From assembly GCF_000721105.1 (NCBI RefSeq), contig NZ_JOEV01000023.1, forward strand, positions 62,001 through 126,000: a stretch of 64,000 nt of DNA, in the 5' to 3' direction. The translations under genes were made by a program, and so were the position numbers. The DNA is from Streptomyces cellulosae. Its GTDB lineage: Bacteria > Actinomycetota > Actinomycetes > Streptomycetales > Streptomycetaceae. The notes beneath the pieces were generated by a model, which worked only from the letters and a program-made list of their open reading frames with translations, had not been told where the DNA came from and ran no database searches. Every line of letters starts with the position of its first letter. Positions within the stretch are counted from its first letter, which is position 1. Of this stretch, positions 34,302 to 42,489 are shown piece after piece.

Positions 34302-34406
34302 TGCCGGATCGGCAGCTGAGTCTGGTACGACGGCATCAGACAGAGCATTCTGGGCGTACCGGCCTTGCCCGCTCGTACCGTCAGGCCGGCCGGGAGGGGG
34401 AGCAGG

Positions 34407-35564
34407 ATGGACGCCGACGACCGTACGGGGTCACACCCGTGGTCCACCACATCACCTCAACATCTTGACCAGATGGCCTTCGGAATGCTGCGGGCTGCCT
34501 GTCGAGCGCACCAGGAGCTGCGGCGCGACCCTCCGGATCCGGCTCGGCGGGTGTCGGCTCTCCATCTGCTGATGCGGCAGACACAGGCGATGTTGGGGCT
34601 CAATCTGCCGGATTGCCCTCCGGTCGGGACCGCAGCACAGGAAAGGCTTGTCCGTACTGCTCTCGCTCTCGCCGTACATGTGGGGGCGCACAGCTGGGCC
34701 GAGGCCGACCTCGGCGCGCCCAGCGCGCCGGGACGGGACGATGTACCGCACGCCGGGGAGCACCGGATGGCCAACGCCTTCGATGCCGCCGGGCGGATGA
34801 TGCTTCCGCACGCCTCGCCCGAAGGCTGGGCCGCCACCGTCGCCACCGACTTGGCCCGCGGCGACAAGACGCTGGAGACGGCGGTCAAGGTGGGCAAGTA
34901 CATCCTGCACCCCACCCCCTTGGCCCTCGCCGACGACGCGACCCGCATCGTCGGCGAGGCGCTGCACGACCTCAACGTGCGCCGTCTGCAGGAGTTGGCC
35001 CACTCGCTTCGCTGCTACGCGAGCGCCACCGGCCCCTCCCACCCGGTGGCGGGAACGGTACCGGCCATCGACGTGCCGGTGCGCGCGAAGCCGCACAACA
35101 TGTCAGCTGAGCACGACCGTCCGTCCGTGAGGGGGCCGAAACAACCGGAACGTCCTGACTCGAAACCGCGCGTCAGCGTAGGAACTGCCCGCCAGCCGGT
35201 GACGACGCCGGAAGGCCCTGACTCGAAACCTCGCATCAGGCTGGGGGTTCCCTGCTCGCCGTCGACCCGTCGACCGGGGAACTCCGGACCGGTTTCCGCC
35301 AACCCTGCGACGCCGGAGCGCCCTGACTGGAAACCGCGCGTCAGCGTAGGGACTGCCCGCCAGTCGGTGACGACGCCGGAAGGCCCTGACTCGAAACCTC
35401 GCATCAGGCTGGGGGTTCCCTGCTCGCCGTCGACCCGTCGACCGGGGAACTCCGGACCGGTTCCCGCCAACCCTGCGACGCCGGCGTCTGCAGAGCCCGC
35501 ATGCCATCCGCGCTCTTCCAACCCACAATCGTCAGGCATCCCAGGACCGCACAACCTTTGGTGA
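34407..35564 (+). CDS. Unknown protein with an internal 56-residue tandem duplication
   Basis: A 385-residue protein; ATG 34407 follows GGGAGGGGGAG. The first ~215 residues are a soluble domain (SPQHLDQMAFGMLRAACRAH, VSALHLLMRQTQAMLGLNLP, LVRTALALAVHVGAHSWAEA, AVKVGKYILHPTPLALADD), rich in helices and without recognisable motifs. The C-terminal ~150 residues are low-complexity and carry two copies of a 56-residue unit (RPDSKPRVSVGTARQPVTTP, EGPDSKPRIRLGVPCSPSTR, RPGNSGPVSANPAT). No signal peptide or membrane segment. Both flanks carry the dispersed motif, so it probably belongs to the same mobile or plasmid-derived unit as the DUF6233 gene. Confidence 0.6.
   Translation: MDADDRTGSHPWSTTSPQHLDQMAFGMLRAACRAHQELRRDPPDPARRVSALHLLMRQTQAMLGLNLPDCPPVGTAAQERLVRTALALAVHVGAHSWAEADLGAPSAPGRDDVPHAGEHRMANAFDAAGRMMLPHASPEGWAATVATDLARGDKTLETAVKVGKYILHPTPLALADDATRIVGEALHDLNVRRLQELAHSLRCYASATGPSHPVAGTVPAIDVPVRAKPHNMSAEHDRPSVRGPKQPERPDSKPRVSVGTARQPVTTPEGPDSKPRIRLGVPCSPSTRRPGNSGPVSANPATPERPDWKPRVSVGTARQSVTTPEGPDSKPRIRLGVPCSPSTRRPGNSGPVPANPATPASAEPACHPRSSNPQSSGIPGPHNLW
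35145..35480 (+). repeat. Two 168-bp tandem repeats
   Basis: Units at 35145-35312 and 35313-35480, nearly identical (only a handful of substitutions), inside the preceding gene and in frame. Confidence 0.9.
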
Positions 35565-35593
35565 GAATGCTCAACCTTCGCTGCGAGAGGTCA
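35551..35593 (+). repeat. Dispersed tandem-motif element, copy C
   Basis: ACAACCTTTGGTGAGAATGC then TCAACCTTCGCTGCGAGAGG and TCA, the same two-unit layout as at 3871 and 34201. It ends 14 bp before the GTG of the next small gene, so it overlaps the promoter region. Confidence 0.7.
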
Positions 35594-35607
35594 CGAGAGG
35601 AGCGAGC

Positions 35608-35797
35608 GTGAACGATCAGCGCTACCACCTCACCCTGTCGTCCGCCGGCCGGCGATGATGCAGGGGTGGTGGGAGAGCGAGGAGACCGCGCGCGGCATGC
35701 TGCCCGTGTGGGTGGGGGACTGGGGGGGGGGAGAGAGCTCCTGGAGGCCCGGGTCACCCTCGTCGACGAGGAGACCGTCAGATCTGGTGGCGCCGAA
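35608..35797 (+). pseudogene. Small plasmid-type protein, frameshifted
   Basis: GTG 35608 (GAGAGGAGC upstream) gives VNDQRYHLTLSSAGR and then meets a stop. The natural continuation MMQGWWESEETARGMLPVWV and GDWGG is in another frame. After a run of ten G at 35722-35731 a third frame gives LLEARVTLVDEET, the usual end of these ~65-residue Streptomyces proteins. The middle frame instead reads through into the transaldolase fragment, giving a chimeric 123-residue open frame (35655-36026). Confidence 0.55.
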
Positions 35798-36026
35798 CAC
35801 GGTGAACGCCATGCCGGAGGCGACCCTGTTCGCCACCGAGGACCACGGGCAGATCCGCGGCAACGCGGTCGCCGGTACGTACGAGCAGGCCCGCGCCCAC
35901 CTCGACGCCGTCGAGAAGCTCGGGATCTCGTACGCCGGGGTCGTGCAGTCCCTGGAGACCGAGGGAATCCAGAAGTTCCAGCAGTCCTGGGACACCCTGT
36001 TGAACGCGGTCCGCGCGGCCCGATGA
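35798..36026 (+). pseudogene. tal: Transaldolase C-terminal fragment
   Basis: NTVNAMPEATLFATEDHGQI, RGNAVAGTYEQARAHLDAVE, KLGISYAGVVQSLETEGIQK, FQQSWDTLLNAV corresponds to the last ~70 residues of actinobacterial transaldolase (pentose phosphate pathway). The barrel and the Schiff-base Lys are absent. Confidence 0.75.
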
Positions 36027-36087
36027 GGCGGAACCGGTACGCCGCGCGTCGCCGCATCTGCCGAACGAGCGGCCTCGTCTGACATTC

Positions 36088-36250
36088 GGTGCGAACCACC
36101 CTGGCCCGCTGGCACCAGGTCCACGACCTGCACAATCAGGGCGGGGACCTGCTTGATGCGCCCGCCGTCTGCAACTGACCCTGAACACCGTCAAACGCCA
36201 CGCATGAGCCGACCGGCCCGAGCGGACGCTCCGCCGGGGCGCACGGGCTG
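36088..36250 (+). pseudogene. ISL3-family transposase fragment
   Basis: TTLARWHQVHDLHNQGGDLL followed, one frame over, by RLQLTLNTVKRHA-stop-ADRPERTLR. This is the linker/HTH portion of ISL3 (IS204/IS1001) transposases (RWxQVHxLxxxGxxLLECxRRLxLxLNTVKRYAR), with a shift and an in-frame stop. Confidence 0.55.
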
Positions 36251-36262
36251 ACCGGGTGACCG

Positions 36263-36287
36263 GGGGGAGGGGATCTGCCCCTTCCCC
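36263..36287 (-). terminator. G/C hairpin after the large secreted-protein gene
   Basis: Near-complementary GGGGAAGGGG and CCCCTCCCC arms (minus-strand reading) separated by CAGAT, 14 bp beyond the stop at 36301. One bulge, no T-run. Confidence 0.45.
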
Positions 36288-36300
36288 GTCTGCTCGCTCG

Positions 36301-39285
36301 TCAACTGCTGAAGTAGCCGTTCAGGTCGGCCACGACATGCACATCCCCAGCGTGGTTGGCGAGGGTCACCCTCCCATCGACCACGGGCACGACGACCAGG
36401 TTGGAGATCGTCTCTCCGGTGGTGAAGTTGAGGTTCGACACCGCTGGCAGCGGCCTGCCGTGCGGGTAGACGGTCAGGTAGCTCCCGGCCGTGGGTCCGG
36501 TCACCGTCACGTTGAGCACCACGGCGGTGACCCCGGAGGACGGCACGCCGTCCACCCCGCCGACCTGCAGGCTGACGATGCCGCCTGGGCCGACCGTGCC
36601 GATGCGGGCGCCCAGCCCGCTGCGGGTGTCCAGCAGCCGTACGGGCCCGCTGGAGGTGAACGTCGACCCGGTGGAGGAGAACCAGCCGGTGACGTCGGCG
36701 ACCAGATCCACCGTGCCGGAGGCGTTGCGCAGGTCGACCGTGCCATCGATCACCGGGACGATCACCAGGTTGGGGATCGTTTCGCCCGTCGTGAAGTTGA
36801 GGTTCGACACCGCGGGCACGGGCTTGCCGTCGGGGTACACGGTGACGTAGCCGCTGGTGCTGGGCTTGACCGCGGTCACGTTCATGACCACCGCGGTGAC
36901 CCCGGAGGTCGGCACGCCGTGCACACCGGCGACCTTCAGCTTCACCACGCCGCCCGCGCCCACACGCTGCTTCGGCGCCCCGGTGCCGTTGCGGGTGTCC
37001 AGGAACCGCGTCGGCGTGAGGGGGGTCAGGGCCGACCCGGTGCTCCCGGCGGCGTAGTACCCGGAGACGTCGGCGACGAGGTCCACCGTGCCGTGGGCGT
37101 TCCGGAGGTCCACCGTGCCGTTCACGACGGGCACGGTCACCAGGTTGGGGATCGTCTGCTTGGCGGCGAAGTTGATGTTGGACACCGACGGCGGTGTCTG
37201 CCCGTCGGGGTAGACGGTGACATACCCGCTGGTGGTGGGGGCGACGACGGTGACGTTCATGACCACCGCCGTGACGCCGGAGGTCGGCACGCCGTGCATG
37301 CCGGTGACCTTCAGCTTCACCACGCCGCCCGCGCCCACACGCTGCTTCGGCGCCCCGGTGCCGTTGCGGGTGTCCAGGAACCGCGTCGGCGTGACGGGGA
37401 CGAGGCGGTCCGGTGTCGCGGCCGGAGCGGCGGTGACGGTGTAGGCGCCGGTCAGGTACGTGCCGGGCGCGTACCCGGTGCCGGGGACCACCACGTCGTA
37501 CGTTCCGGGGGCGACGTCGTACGTGCTGATCCGTACGGTGAGCGACGTCCCGTCGGGGCTGACGGACACCGGCTCGCTCGGGTAGGCGCTCGCAGTCGTA
37601 TAGTCGCTGGCGAGTTCCACCTGGGTGCCCAGTGTCAGGTTCGCGCCGTGGAGCACCACCTGGTTCTCGGTCCCGGTCGGTCCGCTCGCCGGACTCACCG
37701 ATGTCAGAGCGGCCTGCATTGATGGGGTGGAGCATCCCTGCTGGCAGACGCCCTGCATCGAGTACTCGACGGGCGTGTCCGCCTGGGCCGGGGTCACCAC
37801 CAGCGCGTACTGGCCGGCGGTGGCCGAGGCACTGGTCAGACACGAGAAGTTGAAGGCCCCGACGTTGTCCTCGAAGCATTGGTAATTGTTGTCGATGCCC
37901 GATCCGCTGGAGCTCGCGCTGCTCAGCAGACTCACCCACGGCGTGTGCGTGGTGGTGCTGCTGTCCGTGCCGTACACCTCGAAGCGCTGCGACGGCTGCA
38001 TCTGGATCACCGCGCAGTACGCCGTCGTCGATTCGGTGAGGGTGCCGCTGCGCAGCGAGAACCCGTCCGGCGACACCGTGTGCGCGGTGCACTGCGGGGC
38101 CCAGCCGGACGCCGTGCCGATCCGCCAAGTGTCCACGGGCGCGGTGATGGGTGTGCCGGCGTAGCCGGAGGCGATGACATAGACGACGTACGAGGTCGAT
38201 CCGGTGGCGCGACAGGGCAGGACGCCTTGCTGCCGGCACACGACCTTGCCCGAGGCGTCGACCACTCCCAGTGCCACCCCGGCGCCGTCGGCGGCCGCCG
38301 GGGTGCGCACGGTGAACCACAGCTTGTCGGTAGTCGCCGCCGTGACGCGCAGGCAGCGGCTGTCGAGCGCGGATGTGAACGTATAGGGAATGGAAGGCCC
38401 GCCGACAGTGAGCGAAGCCGGAGCGGGGCAGCTCGCCGTCGCGGAGACGTCCCGCCGGACCAGCTTGTATGTGTCGGCGGTGCCGGTCCCCACCAGCAGG
38501 GCCGCGTAGGCGGTACCGGGCGTGAACGTGCAGGTGGTCGTGGAACTCCCGAGCGTGGCGCACACCTTGTCGCCCGCGCTGTCGTACAGCTGCACCGACG
38601 CGTTGAGCTGGTGGGTGGTGTTCGTGAAGTCGAACAGCTCGGCGGCCGAGTGCTGGTCCGCGCCGATCGCCAGACATGCGGTCTGCTGGTCCGCCGTGAG
38701 CGGCACCTGCACGCCCCACGACCCGCCGAACGCCGACTGAGGCCAGGCCGTGCAGCCGGACGTGTCACCAGTGCGCTGGATGGTCACCCGGTAGGCACCC
38801 GCGTCAGGGGCGGTCAGCATCACCTGGAACGGCGCGGTGCCGGTGAGCTTGCAGACGCTGAAGGCGTAGGTGGTGTCACACTGCTGGGCCCCCTGGGAGT
38901 CGAAAACCGTCAGCTCCGGCGTCACTCCGCCGGAGGGCGGTTCGTTGACCAGGTACAGGCCGTTGCCGGTGGCCGTCGGGAGGGTCAGACACACCACGTC
39001 GCCAGCGGCGGCGAAGGTGCCCGTCGCGGGGCCCGAGGCGTAGTCCTCGTCGCGCGCCGCCGCGCAGTCCGTCCCTGGCTCCACGGCCGCCGAGACCCGG
39101 GGCTTGGCCTTCGGCGAGGCCGTTGCCGCCGGTTTTGTCGTCCCAGGCTTCGACGTCACGGCGGAGGCCGTGCCGTTCAGTCCCAGGAACACGGCCATGA
39201 CGGTGACGATCAGTACGACGAGCGCGGCGGCTCCCGTCGGTCGGCGTCTCTCCCGACGCGGCCTGCACACGGGCAGCGGTGACAT
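36301..39285 (-). CDS. Very large secreted repeat protein (Cys modules, IPT/TIG-like domain, three beta-rich repeats)
   Basis: A 994-residue exported protein from ATG 39285 (AGGGGGAA upstream). Residues ~1-44 are a signal peptide with a long basic N-region (RRERRRPTGAAALVVLIVTV). About residues 70-540 consist of four related modules, each opening with a Cys (CAAARDEDYASGPATG, CTAWPQSAFGGSWG, CPAPASLTVGGPS, CTAHTVSPDGFSL) and containing further paired Cys. An IPT/TIG-like domain follows (ALTSVSPASGPTGTENQVVL, GANLTLGTQVELAS). The end is three copies of a ~124-residue repeat (PTRFLDTRNGTGAPKQRVGA, GGVVKLKVTGMHGVPTSGVT, AVVMNVTVVAPTTSGYVTVY, VDLVADVSGYY); the first two are almost identical at DNA level. 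No catalytic motif and no LPXTG; likely an adhesin, sheath or extracellular binding protein. Confidence 0.82.
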   Translation of the reverse strand: MSPLPVCRPRRERRRPTGAAALVVLIVTVMAVFLGLNGTASAVTSKPGTTKPAATASPKAKPRVSAAVEPGTDCAAARDEDYASGPATGTFAAAGDVVCLTLPTATGNGLYLVNEPPSGGVTPELTVFDSQGAQQCDTTYAFSVCKLTGTAPFQVMLTAPDAGAYRVTIQRTGDTSGCTAWPQSAFGGSWGVQVPLTADQQTACLAIGADQHSAAELFDFTNTTHQLNASVQLYDSAGDKVCATLGSSTTTCTFTPGTAYAALLVGTGTADTYKLVRRDVSATASCPAPASLTVGGPSIPYTFTSALDSRCLRVTAATTDKLWFTVRTPAAADGAGVALGVVDASGKVVCRQQGVLPCRATGSTSYVVYVIASGYAGTPITAPVDTWRIGTASGWAPQCTAHTVSPDGFSLRSGTLTESTTAYCAVIQMQPSQRFEVYGTDSSTTTHTPWVSLLSSASSSGSGIDNNYQCFEDNVGAFNFSCLTSASATAGQYALVVTPAQADTPVEYSMQGVCQQGCSTPSMQAALTSVSPASGPTGTENQVVLHGANLTLGTQVELASDYTTASAYPSEPVSVSPDGTSLTVRISTYDVAPGTYDVVVPGTGYAPGTYLTGAYTVTAAPAATPDRLVPVTPTRFLDTRNGTGAPKQRVGAGGVVKLKVTGMHGVPTSGVTAVVMNVTVVAPTTSGYVTVYPDGQTPPSVSNINFAAKQTIPNLVTVPVVNGTVDLRNAHGTVDLVADVSGYYAAGSTGSALTPLTPTRFLDTRNGTGAPKQRVGAGGVVKLKVAGVHGVPTSGVTAVVMNVTAVKPSTSGYVTVYPDGKPVPAVSNLNFTTGETIPNLVIVPVIDGTVDLRNASGTVDLVADVTGWFSSTGSTFTSSGPVRLLDTRSGLGARIGTVGPGGIVSLQVGGVDGVPSSGVTAVVLNVTVTGPTAGSYLTVYPHGRPLPAVSNLNFTTGETISNLVVVPVVDGRVTLANHAGDVHVVADLNGYFSS

Positions 39286-39696
39286 GCGTTCCCCCTGGTG
39301 ACATCGCGGGATGGGTTCCCGTGACGATGACGGGTACCGCACAAGGCAGGCGGAGCCTAACGAGCGGTTGATCCCCTACTCGTCAGCTTTGCCACGCCTT
39401 GTCATGCTGGGGAACAAAATTGGAACACGCCGACGCCGATGATGGCGCCACAGATGTGATGTGCCGGTTTGGTGTCAGTGTGCGGATCTGGGGGTGGGTA
39501 GTTGGTGGAGTGTGAGTTGCGGGGTTGAGTGTTGGTGTGCGGATTGTTTGGGAACGGCCGTGGTGTTGCGGGTGTCTTCTGCGTCTGACTGGCTGTTCTA
39601 TCCGCTCGCGCGGTCGGTCCGATTCGAACGCGCTCCTGGTCGGGTGAGTTGGCCGGTGCGGCGGCATGAAGGAAGACACCTCACGACGCCAACGCG
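39286..39696. other. G/T-skewed non-coding stretch
   Basis: The part from about 39455 to 39600 is strongly G+T rich on the plus strand and contains GTGTGCGGAT twice. It lies between the secreted-protein promoter and the 3' end of the IS110 transposase, so part of it is probably one end of IS110. No gene is seen. Confidence 0.4.
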
Positions 39697-40923
39697 TCAA
39701 GCTGCGGCGGCGACTTCGGTGGGGAACGCGGCGTGTTCGTCGAACAGCTGGCCGTGCTGCAGGCAGTGGTAGAGCTGCCCGATCATGCGGTTGAAGAGGT
39801 TGCGCTGGGCGGCGGCGTGCCAGTCGCCGTGCTCGCGTCGTCGCCGGTAGTGGGCGTTGGCTCCGGCGGATGCCCGGAGTGAGGCGAAGGCCCAGAGGTA
39901 GCCGGTGTGGTTGAGCCGGTCGTTCTTCACCCATCGCCGTGTGATGGACGACTTCTTGCCGGAGGCCCTGGTGATGGGTGAGGCGCCGGCGTATGCCTTC
40001 AGGCCGCGGGCGTCGGCGAAGCGGGTGCGGTCGTCCCCGATCTCAGCCAGGATCCGGGCGGCGAGCTGGATGCCGAGCCCGGGGAAGCTCAGAAGGATCT
40101 CGGCGTCCGGGTGCTGAGGGAACGCCTCTTCCACCGCCTCGGCAAGCTGGTCGGATGCGGTGCAGGCGGCTTCCAGCTGGATAAGGAGGGCGAGCATCTG
40201 CTTGCCGAGCGCGTTCTCGACCAGCAGTGGCTGATGGACGAAATCGGCTCGGAAGACGTCGCGGACGCGGTCGGCGTCCGCCTCGATCCCGCCCTTGCGG
40301 CCAGCTCGCTTGAAGGCGGCCTGGAGCTGGGTGCGGGTCAGCCGCGCGGCCCGAGAGGGAGTCGGTGCGGCCTTGAGGAGTTCGCGGGCTTCGGGGCGGC
40401 ACAGGCCGTTGGTCCAGGCGACGAAGGCTTCCAAGGCGGCGGGGTAGTACTCGCGCAGCAGGGAGCGTAGCTGGTTGGCGATCTGCTGCCGGTTCCACAG
40501 CGCGTCCTGCTGGGCGCGGGCCACGACGGCTATCGCGCGGCCGAGGTCGGAGTCGCCCGGCAGCGGCCGGTGAGCGCGCATGTCCGTGCGCAGGATGTTC
40601 GCGAGCACGAGTGCGTCGCCGGGGTCGGATTTCTTGCGCGAGACCGAGTGGCGGTCGCGGTACCGGGCGGCGGCCAGCGGGTTGATCGCGTACACCTTCC
40701 GCTTCCCGGTCCGCAGCACGGCAACCAGCAGGCCGCGGGAGGTCTCGATCGCCACCAGGATCGGGTTCTCCTCGGTGTCGCCGTGCTCGGCGAGCAGCTC
40801 CAGCAGCAGTTTGTAACCGGCCGCGTCGTCGGTGATGTGCCGCTTGGCCACCAACGCCCCGCCATCATCGACCAGGGCGACATCGTAGGTTCGTTCCGCC
40901 CAGTCGATTCCGCAGTAGATCAA
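39697..40923 (-). CDS. IS110-family transposase (intact)
   Basis: A 408-residue DEDD-type recombinase. TTG at 40923 is preferred (GGGAGGG 9 nt upstream; the protein starts IYCGIDWAERTYDVALVDD, the usual N-terminus). Acidic catalytic residues appear in CGIDWAER (Asp), LVAIETSRGLLVAVL (Glu) and SRKKSDPGDALVLANIL (Asp…Asp). The C-terminal Tnp domain has LLSFPGLGIQLAARILAEIG, GLKAYAGASPITRASGKKSS (catalytic Ser region) and ITRRWVKNDRLNHTGYLWAF. No frameshift or stop. IS110 elements lack inverted repeats and use a bridge RNA made from the non-coding end next to the gene; the space right of 40923 is the candidate. Confidence 0.9.
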   Translation of the reverse strand: MIYCGIDWAERTYDVALVDDGGALVAKRHITDDAAGYKLLLELLAEHGDTEENPILVAIETSRGLLVAVLRTGKRKVYAINPLAAARYRDRHSVSRKKSDPGDALVLANILRTDMRAHRPLPGDSDLGRAIAVVARAQQDALWNRQQIANQLRSLLREYYPAALEAFVAWTNGLCRPEARELLKAAPTPSRAARLTRTQLQAAFKRAGRKGGIEADADRVRDVFRADFVHQPLLVENALGKQMLALLIQLEAACTASDQLAEAVEEAFPQHPDAEILLSFPGLGIQLAARILAEIGDDRTRFADARGLKAYAGASPITRASGKKSSITRRWVKNDRLNHTGYLWAFASLRASAGANAHYRRRREHGDWHAAAQRNLFNRMIGQLYHCLQHGQLFDEHAAFPTEVAAAA

Positions 40924-41685
40924 GGTAGTTCCCTCCCCGATGTGCAGGTGTTTGCGCTGGTCACGAGCGCATGCGGGCCACGCGAGCGACCTGATCCCAG
41001 GCAGCAACCGCACTGCGGATGTGCCTCCACCTCACTAGCCGTTCGTGGCACCAGCGCACCTCACGGGCCTCGGTCTGCGCGGGAGCTGGGACGGCTCGGG
41101 CGTATCAAGAGGTCTCCGTGCGGCGGGCTCGCACCACCAGCACCAACGAGTGATCAAGAATCGGTGTTACCGCTCGACGACCCTGGACGTCACCGCTCTG
41201 GCTGGAGGCCTCAAGGCCCAGAGCTGCACAGGTGTCCGTCCAGTGCCGACGAGCACCAACACCCGTCAGCGGTGGCGGCGGCCACGCCGCACCGCAAGTC
41301 GCCGCTCTGCCTTGAGGCATCACACGCCAGGGCCTCTCGGGGCATCCGTACGGCACCCGCGTGACCGCCACCACCATGAGCACCACGACCGTGCACGCTG
41401 TCCAAAGCGAGGCGTCGCCCGCCCGGCAGCCACCAGGTGTCACGGTTCGGCACTCGAACATCCCGGGAACCAACCGCTTCCTCGGAACGCCCTTAGCAAC
41501 GGATTAGGGCCTCCCGGTAGCTCGCGGATGTCGAGTCCAGCGAGAAGCAAGAGGCCCTGTTGTCGAAGTGTCGCGTGGTCGTGGTTGCCGGGTCCAGTCC
41601 GTCCACTCCTGGGTGTGACTGTCTCACCCATAGGTTCGGGAACGCGGCCGACCGGCCGGAGCGCCGGCCCCGGTACGGCTCGGAC
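40924..41685. other. Non-coding ends of IS110 and IS5, plus a short coding remnant
   Basis: Immediately right of the IS110 gene is its presumed left end (bridge-RNA region). A short plus-strand frame at 41377-41505 (MSTTTVHAVQSEASPARQPP, VTVRHSNIPGTNRFLGTPLA) looks like the start of a gene cut off by the IS5 element. The IS5 left end is probably near GAGGCCCTGTTGTCGAAGTG (about 41548-41567). Confidence 0.35.
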
Positions 41686-42489
41686 ATGAGCGATGCCGAG
41701 TGGGAACTGGTGCGGGATCTGCTGCCGGTTCCGACCTGGATGGCGGGCCGGGGAGGCAGGCCGGAGGGCTACTGCCACCGGCAGATGATCGATGCGGTGC
41801 GCTATGTCGTCGAAAACGGCATCAAGTGGCGGGCGATGCCCTCGGACTTCCCGCCCTGGCCGCGTGTGTATGCCTTCTTCGCCCGTTGGCGGGATACGGG
41901 GTTGGTGGCCGAGCTGCACGACCGGCTGCGCCATGCCGTCCGCCGCTCGGAAGGCCGACAGGCGGAGCCGAGTGCGGCGGTCGTGGACTCACAGTCGGTA
42001 AAGGCGGACGCCACCGTCACCCACGCCTCCCGGGGGTTCGACGCCGGCAAGAACATCAACGGACGCAAACGGCACCTGCTCACCGACACCCTCGGACTCC
42101 TGCTGGCCGTGCTGGTCACGCCGGCCTCCATGACCGACCGGGACGCCGCCCGCATCCTGCTGCCCGTGGCGAAGAACCGCTTCCGGCGGCTGGCGCGCAT
42201 CTGGGCCGACGGCGGTTACACCGAACACCTCACCGACTGGACCGTTCAGCACCTCGGCCTCGTTCTCGACATCGTCCGCCGCAGCGACGACGTCCAAGGT
42301 TTTCAGGTCCTGCCCCGCCGCTGGGTGGTCGAAAGGTCCTTCGCCTGGCTCCCGCGCAGCCGGCGTCTGGTCCGTGACTACGAGCGGCGCACCGACACCA
42401 GCGAGAGCGTCGTCCTGTGGTCGATGACCCTGCTCATGAGCCGCCGCCTGGCCGCCCGGCACCAGCCTGTTCCCGCACGGGCAGCGTGA
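41686..42489 (+). CDS. IS5-family transposase (intact)
   Basis: A 267-residue DDE transposase. MSDAEWELVRDLLPVPTWMA, EGYCHRQMIDAVRYVVENGI, KWRAMPSDFPPWPRVYAFFA form the N-terminal DUF4096-like domain. AAVVDSQSVKADATV has the first Asp, RIWADGGYTEHLTDW the second, and WVVERSFAWLPRSRRLVRDY the Glu. The frame is open upstream to 41560, so a slightly longer product is possible, but no ribosome site is evident there. Its last ~55 bp overlap, antisense, the end of a coiled-coil gene. Confidence 0.88.
   Translation: MSDAEWELVRDLLPVPTWMAGRGGRPEGYCHRQMIDAVRYVVENGIKWRAMPSDFPPWPRVYAFFARWRDTGLVAELHDRLRHAVRRSEGRQAEPSAAVVDSQSVKADATVTHASRGFDAGKNINGRKRHLLTDTLGLLLAVLVTPASMTDRDAARILLPVAKNRFRRLARIWADGGYTEHLTDWTVQHLGLVLDIVRRSDDVQGFQVLPRRWVVERSFAWLPRSRRLVRDYERRTDTSESVVLWSMTLLMSRRLAARHQPVPARAA

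Noticed and set aside
35145..35480. CRISPR-like array
   Set aside because: Only two 168-bp units, in frame inside a coding region and without unique spacers.
36191..38719. An 842-codon open frame antisense-like to the large secreted protein in another frame of the same strand
   Set aside because: Arg/Gly/His-rich composition typical of a shadow of a high-GC gene; the 994-residue frame has signal peptide, domains and repeats.
41105..41473. A minus-strand 122-codon frame with a hydrophobic segment
   Set aside because: No ribosome site, covers presumed IS ends, and overlaps a better plus-strand coding remnant.
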